Below are positions 60,310-64,000 of a stretch of DNA of 64,000 bases, one piece after another. The notes under the pieces were generated by a model. The model did no database searches and was not told where the DNA came from. It worked only from the letters and a program-made list of their open reading frames with translations. Position 1 is the stretch's first letter, and every line of letters begins with the position of its first letter. The translations under genes and the position numbers were made by a program. Source of the DNA: Streptomyces sp. TBY4 (GTDB taxonomy: Bacteria > Actinomycetota > Actinomycetes > Streptomycetales > Streptomycetaceae); NCBI RefSeq assembly GCF_024213195.1, contig NZ_JANAVF010000014.1:1-64000 (forward strand), written 5' to 3'.

Positions 60310-60732
60310 ATGTCAGCCGCCGCCGAGAATCCATCCGCAAGTGCCACCGCCACACGGGCTGCGACCGCCACGGCCCCCCTCGTCGAGGAGCGGGTGCGCG
60401 CCCGAGTGATCACCGACGACCCGCTCTACCGGGCCATCCCGGTCGCCCTGCGCTTCGTCCCCGACGAGCCGCTGGCCGTACGGATCGTCTTCCCCGCCGG
60501 CCTCTCCCCCGAGGGCACCGAGAACGAGTGGGTCTTCCCCCGCGCCCTCCTCGAAGCCGGCCTCCAGGCCCCGACCGGGACCGGGGACGTACGCGTCTGG
60601 CCCTGCGGGCGCGTCCAGGCCGTCGTCGAGTTCCATTCCCCGGAGGGCGTCGCGGTGGTCCAGTTCGACATCGCCGCCCTGCGCCGTTTCCTGCGCCGTA
60701 CGTACGCCCCCGCGCCCGCGGCCACCCGTTAG
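60310..60732 (+). CDS. ssgE: SsgA-like sporulation/cell-division protein
   Basis: 140 residues from the ATG at 60310 (GAGGAG upstream). SALP-family core: VEERVRARVITDDPLYRAIPVALRF-type start, DEPLAVRIVFPAGL, EWVFPRALLEAGL, GDVRVWPCGR and VVQFDIAALRRFLRRTY. SALPs recruit divisome or wall-remodelling enzymes during sporulation. The place after the penicillin-binding protein and pmt matches the gene called ssgE in S. coelicolor (control of spore detachment), but assignment within the family is by synteny as remembered. A strong hairpin follows the stop. Confidence 0.8.
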   Translation: MSAAAENPSASATATRAATATAPLVEERVRARVITDDPLYRAIPVALRFVPDEPLAVRIVFPAGLSPEGTENEWVFPRALLEAGLQAPTGTGDVRVWPCGRVQAVVEFHSPEGVAVVQFDIAALRRFLRRTYAPAPAATR

Positions 60733-60768
60733 GCCCAGCCGGACCCGCCCGGTCTCATTGCCCCGGAC

Positions 60769-60813
60769 ACGCAGAACGGCCCCGCACCGGGAAGGTGCGG
60801 GGCCGTTCTGCGT
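60769..60813. terminator. Bidirectional terminator between ssgE and the MMPL gene
   Basis: Perfect 20-bp stem (60769-60788 with 60794-60813) and a 5-base loop, midway between two convergent stops. Confidence 0.88.
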
Positions 60814-60829
60814 ACTACGGGTCAGCCGG

Positions 60830-63049
60830 TCAGACGCCTGCCAGCTCGCGGTCCTTGTCGGGCCCGGAGCCGTCCGAGGAGTCGCCGAGGTGCTTGCGCA
60901 GGCTCTCGCCCTCCACGTCCACGTTCGGCAGGATCCGGTCGAGCCACTTCGGCAGCCACCAGGCCTTGTGGCCGAGCAGCGCGAGGACGGCCGGGACGAT
61001 GGTCATCCGGACGACGAAGGCGTCGAAGAAGACCGCGATGGCCAGCGCGAAGCCGATCATCTTCACCATCTGGTCACTGGCGCCCAGGAAGCCGGAGAAC
61101 ACCGCGATCATGATGACGGCCGCGGCCACGACCACCCGGGCGCTGTACTGGAACCCGGTGACGACGGCCTGGCCCGGCCGCTCCCCGTGGACGTACGCCT
61201 CACGCATGCGGGTGACCAGGAAGACCTCGTAGTCCATGGCCAGGCCGAAGACCACGCCGACCATGAAAATCGGCATCATCGACATGATCGGGCCGGTCTG
61301 CTCCACCCCGAAGACCGAGCCCAGCCAGCCCCACTGGAAGACCGCCACGACGGCGCCGAGGGCGGCGACCACCGAGAGCAGGAAGCCGAGGGCCGCCTTG
61401 AGCGGGACCAGGATCGAGCGGAAGACGAGCATCAGCAGCAGGAAGGCGAGGCCGACGACGAGTGCCAGGTAGGGCAGCAGCGCATCGTTCATCTTCTGCG
61501 AGAAGTCGATGTTCATCGCGGTCGCGCCGGTGACGAACACCTTGCCGCTGTCGCTGCCCTCGCGGATCTCGCGGACCAGCTCCTCGGTCGCCTCGGAGGA
61601 CGGGCGGTCCTTCGGGACGACGTTGATGACGGCGGCGTCCTTGGCCTCGTTCTGCATGGCCGGCATGACCGCGGCCACACCGTCCAGGCCCTTGATCCGC
61701 TCGGCGGTCGCGTCGGCGAGCGCCTTGTCCCCGTCCACGACGATCATCAGCGGGCCGTTGAAGCCGGGGCCGAAGCCCTCGGAGAGCAGGTCGTACGCCT
61801 GGCGCTGGGTGGTGGACACCGGCTGGGCGCCGTCGTCCGGCAGGCCCATCTCCAGCTTGCTCGCCGGGATGGCGACGATGCCGAGGCCGATCACGCCCGC
61901 GAGCAGCACCATGACGGGGCGGCGCAGGATGAAGCGGGCCCAGCGGGTGCCGCCGTTGGGCTTGGCGTCGGCGCCCTCGGCGGCCGGGTCGGCCGTGCCC
62001 TTGCCCTTTCCGAACAGCTTGCTCTTGGTGCCCGCGGGCAGCACCTTCTTGCCGGCGAATCCGAGCATGGCCGGGACCAGCGTCAGGGCGACGAGGACGG
62101 CGATGACCACGGTGCCGGCGGCGGCGAAGCCCATCTTGCTGAGCATGGGGATGTTGACGACGGCCAGGCCCACGAGGGCGATGACCACGGTCAGACCGGC
62201 GAAGACGACGGCGGAACCGGCGGTGCCGACGGCCCGGCCGGCGGCCTCGTCGCGCTCACGGCCGTCGGCGAGCTCCGCGCGGTAGCGGGAGACGATGAAG
62301 AGGGCGTAGTCGATGCCGACGGCGAGGCCGATCATCATCGCGAGCGTGGAGGTGGTGGAGCCGAGGTCCAGCACGTTGGCGAGCGCGGTGATGGAGGAGA
62401 TGCCGATGCCCACGCCGATCAGCGCGGTCAGCAGCGGCAGGCCCGCCGCGATGAGCGAGCCGAAGGTGATGACGAGGACGATCGCGGCGACCATGATGCC
62501 GATGATCTCGCCGGAGCCCGTCTCGGGGGCGGCCTGCAGGGCGTCGCCGCCGATCTGGACGTTGAGGCCGTCGGCCTTGGCGGCCGTGGTGGACTCCGTG
62601 AGGGCCTCGCGGGTGGCGTCCGTCAGCTCCATGCCGCTGACCTTGTACTTGACGCTCACGTAGGCGGTGGAGCCGTCCTCGCTGATCGCCTGGGCCTCGT
62701 ACGGGCTGGTGACCGAGGAGATCTGGTCCTTGCCCGGACCGCCCTTCAGCTCGCTGACGATCTTCTCGACCTGGGGCTTGACGGCCTCCGAGTCGACCTT
62801 CTCGCCTGCCGGGGCCTTGATCACGATGCGGGCGGTGGCGCCGTCGGCGGCCATCCCCGGGAAGCGCTGGTCCAGCAGGTCGAAGGCCCGCTGGGCCTCC
62901 GTGCCGGGTATGGAGAACGAGCCTGAGGTGGGTGCGGACGCCGATGCCGCGCCGAAGCCGGCGACGAACAGCAGCGCCACCCACACGAGGGCGACGAATC
63001 GGCGGCGCCGGAAGGCGCCCCTGCCGAGTCGGTAGAGGAAGGTGGCCAC
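60830..63049 (-). CDS. MMPL-family (RND superfamily) exporter
   Basis: 739 residues from the GTG at 63049. Twelve membrane helices in two repeats. Helix 1 is FVALVWVALLFVAGFGAAS; each half has a large outer loop (about 40-185 and 395-535). Membrane motifs GLAVGIDYALFIVSRYR and GLAMDYEVFLVTRMRE carry the Asp-Tyr pair for proton coupling of MMPL proteins. Substrates are typically lipids, lipopeptides or drugs; unknown here. It is transcribed from the TetR gene upstream (147 bp gap), which presumably represses it. Confidence 0.92.
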   Translation of the reverse strand: MATFLYRLGRGAFRRRRFVALVWVALLFVAGFGAASASAPTSGSFSIPGTEAQRAFDLLDQRFPGMAADGATARIVIKAPAGEKVDSEAVKPQVEKIVSELKGGPGKDQISSVTSPYEAQAISEDGSTAYVSVKYKVSGMELTDATREALTESTTAAKADGLNVQIGGDALQAAPETGSGEIIGIMVAAIVLVITFGSLIAAGLPLLTALIGVGIGISSITALANVLDLGSTTSTLAMMIGLAVGIDYALFIVSRYRAELADGRERDEAAGRAVGTAGSAVVFAGLTVVIALVGLAVVNIPMLSKMGFAAAGTVVIAVLVALTLVPAMLGFAGKKVLPAGTKSKLFGKGKGTADPAAEGADAKPNGGTRWARFILRRPVMVLLAGVIGLGIVAIPASKLEMGLPDDGAQPVSTTQRQAYDLLSEGFGPGFNGPLMIVVDGDKALADATAERIKGLDGVAAVMPAMQNEAKDAAVINVVPKDRPSSEATEELVREIREGSDSGKVFVTGATAMNIDFSQKMNDALLPYLALVVGLAFLLLMLVFRSILVPLKAALGFLLSVVAALGAVVAVFQWGWLGSVFGVEQTGPIMSMMPIFMVGVVFGLAMDYEVFLVTRMREAYVHGERPGQAVVTGFQYSARVVVAAAVIMIAVFSGFLGASDQMVKMIGFALAIAVFFDAFVVRMTIVPAVLALLGHKAWWLPKWLDRILPNVDVEGESLRKHLGDSSDGSGPDKDRELAGV

Positions 63050-63196
63050 GTCGGTGGTTCTCCCGTTCGGGTCGTGGGATGGATCAGGGCATGAAATGCC
63101 GTTCCGACGACGAGAGCGGCGTGTCAGGAGCAGGCAGGAAATCGAGCGCGGGGACAGCGCGGGCGGGCGGCTGCGTGGGTGGGCAGCCGGGCAGGT

Positions 63197-63787
63197 TCAG
63201 ACGCCGAGGGCGGGGAAGACCACGGCGTCGATGAAGTCACCGAGGAAGGCCCGGTCGACGGACCGGTCCTCGATGAGCGGCAGCGCGATGAACGCCCCGA
63301 TGAGCATGTGCGGTACGAAGGCCAGGGCCGGACAGTCCGGGGCGATCTCGCCCCGGTCCACCGCTCTTTGCAGCATCACCTGCAGACCGTTGATCTCCGG
63401 ATCGACGAGCAGGTCCCGCAGCGCCTTGTGGAGCTCCGGGCTCTCGTGCACCGCGTGGGTCAGGCCCCGCATCAGCGCGGTGTCCTTCGCCATCTGGGCG
63501 TCGTCGGAGTTCTCGATCATGACCCCGAAGTCCCCGCGGATGCTGCCCGTGTCGATCTCCCGGAGGGAGACCGGCTGGGTGCAGCGCAGGGCCTTCGCGA
63601 CCAGCTCGGGCTTGCTCCCCCACTGGCGGTAGAGGGTGGCCTTGCTGGACTTCGTACGGGCGGCGACCGCGTCCATGGTCAGCGCCTCGTAGCCGACCTC
63701 CCGCAGGAGGTCGAGGACCGCACCGTGCAGTTCGGCTTCCCGTTCGGGGGTGATCCGGCTGCGGCGCGCCATGACCTCTTCGACCAT
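63197..63787 (-). CDS. TetR/AcrR-family repressor of the MMPL exporter
   Basis: 196 residues from the ATG at 63787, with GGAGG 7 bp upstream. Helix-turn-helix at about 12-58: ELHGAVLDLLREVGYEALTMDAVAARTKSSKATLYRQWGSKPEL. The C-terminal part resembles the TetR_C-type ligand domain with DPEINGLQVMLQRAVDRGE. Two palindromes of the CGAAACCGTTTCG type lie just upstream, so autoregulation of the TetR-MMPL operon is likely. The inducing compound is unknown. Confidence 0.88.
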   Translation of the reverse strand: MVEEVMARRSRITPEREAELHGAVLDLLREVGYEALTMDAVAARTKSSKATLYRQWGSKPELVAKALRCTQPVSLREIDTGSIRGDFGVMIENSDDAQMAKDTALMRGLTHAVHESPELHKALRDLLVDPEINGLQVMLQRAVDRGEIAPDCPALAFVPHMLIGAFIALPLIEDRSVDRAFLGDFIDAVVFPALGV

Positions 63788-63820
63788 TGCGGTGCCTCCT
63801 CCCGACCTTGCCCAACCGAA

Positions 63821-63891
63821 CGAAACCGTTTCGTACGGATCGACCATACCTCGGGCCCAAGCGAAACGAAACCGTTCCGTTTCGCTTGGGC
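63821..63891. promoter_or_regulatory. Two palindromic operators upstream of the TetR-MMPL operon
   Basis: CGAAAC-C-GTTTCG at 63821-63833 is perfect (6-1-6). GCCCAAGCGAAACG (63855-63868) and CGTTTCGCTTGGGC (63878-63891) form a perfect 14-bp inverted repeat with a 9-bp centre AAACCGTTC, which again contains the AACCGTT core. The sites are 34 and 68 bp upstream of the regulator ATG. Confidence 0.7.
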
Positions 63892-63943
63892 AGTGGTGTC
63901 GGTCACGCCCCGGCCGCCCGCGGCACTCCGCACGGGAGGCCGC

Positions 63944-64000
63944 ATGGATCACCTGTACGAGTTGCCAGCCCCCCTCCGCGCGGAAAGCATTGGGGGGTGA
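63944..64000 (+). CDS. 18-residue reading frame at the window edge
   Basis: The ATG at 63944 is preceded by GGGAGG 4 bp upstream and opens MDHLYELPAPLRAESIGG, then TGA exactly at the window end. It is divergent from the TetR gene and shares its operator region. It may be a leader peptide, or chance; nothing more can be said without the next bases. Confidence 0.2.
   Translation: MDHLYELPAPLRAESIGG

Overview
The window is chromosomal DNA of a Streptomyces-type actinomycete. Evidence: very high GC with G/C in third codon positions, frequent GTG starts, a tRNA-Gln without encoded CCA, Streptomyces-specific families (SsgA-like protein, DUF348/G5 resuscitation-promoting factor, TamR/Tam pair, Pmt), and a gene order (glmU-prs-rplY-pth-ppc-desaturase-tetR-tam/tamR-galE ... 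rpf-rsmA-ispE ... rsmI/pmt ... pbp ... cbi ... ssg) that I recognise from memory as the SCO3122-SCO3158 part of the S. coelicolor core chromosome.

Layout. 0-8.5 kb: a DivIVA-like coiled-coil protein, then a cluster of nucleic-acid-deaminase and SUKH-fold proteins (an 836-residue Imm35/collagen-like/deaminase/SUKH-4 fusion, an SMI1/KNR4 protein, a YwqJ-type deaminase with a SUKH-3 partner), two tandem paralogues of unknown function and a NarL-type sensor kinase. 8.8-17.9 kb: tRNA-Gln, cell-wall precursor synthesis (glmU), PRPP synthetase, ribosomal protein L25, peptidyl-tRNA hydrolase, PEP carboxylase, and a fatty-acid desaturase with its TetR regulator. 17.9-38.2 kb: glyoxalase-like protein, tam/tamR, two LuxR-type regulators flanking galE, two membrane-anchored PQQ-type beta-propeller proteins, an ABC-F ATPase, an acyltransferase, an rpf-rsmA-ispE operon, TatD, a zinc-ribbon protein, rsmI, and pmt.

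38.2-53.9 kb: a complete integrative and conjugative element of the actinomycete type (AICE, pSAM2-like), 15,737 bp long, inserted in the 3' end of the protein O-mannosyltransferase gene pmt. It carries Int, Xis, a prim-pol/DUF3631 replication pair with an iteron array, a TraB-type FtsK/SpoIIIE transfer ATPase with an adjacent repeat cluster resembling a clt locus, Spd-like spread proteins, an orphan C5 methyltransferase, and a control/immunity block (tandem-GntR repressor, HD phosphohydrolase, Nudix hydrolase, HTH regulator). The element supplies a replacement pmt 3' end and a terminator; the original host 3' end is stranded at the right end. Synonymous differences between the two att copies bracket the crossover to 45 bp containing an 8-8-8 core site.

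53.9-64 kb: core chromosome resumes with a penicillin-binding protein, a YbaK-type deacylase-like protein, a serine hydrolase, a cobalt/nickel ECF transporter (cbiMN-Q-O), an SsgA-like sporulation protein, and a TetR-MMPL exporter operon with two palindromic operators.

Product names rest on motif recognition and protein length; no database search was possible. Start codons were chosen by Shine-Dalgarno-like sequences, overlaps with upstream stops, and where family homology begins.
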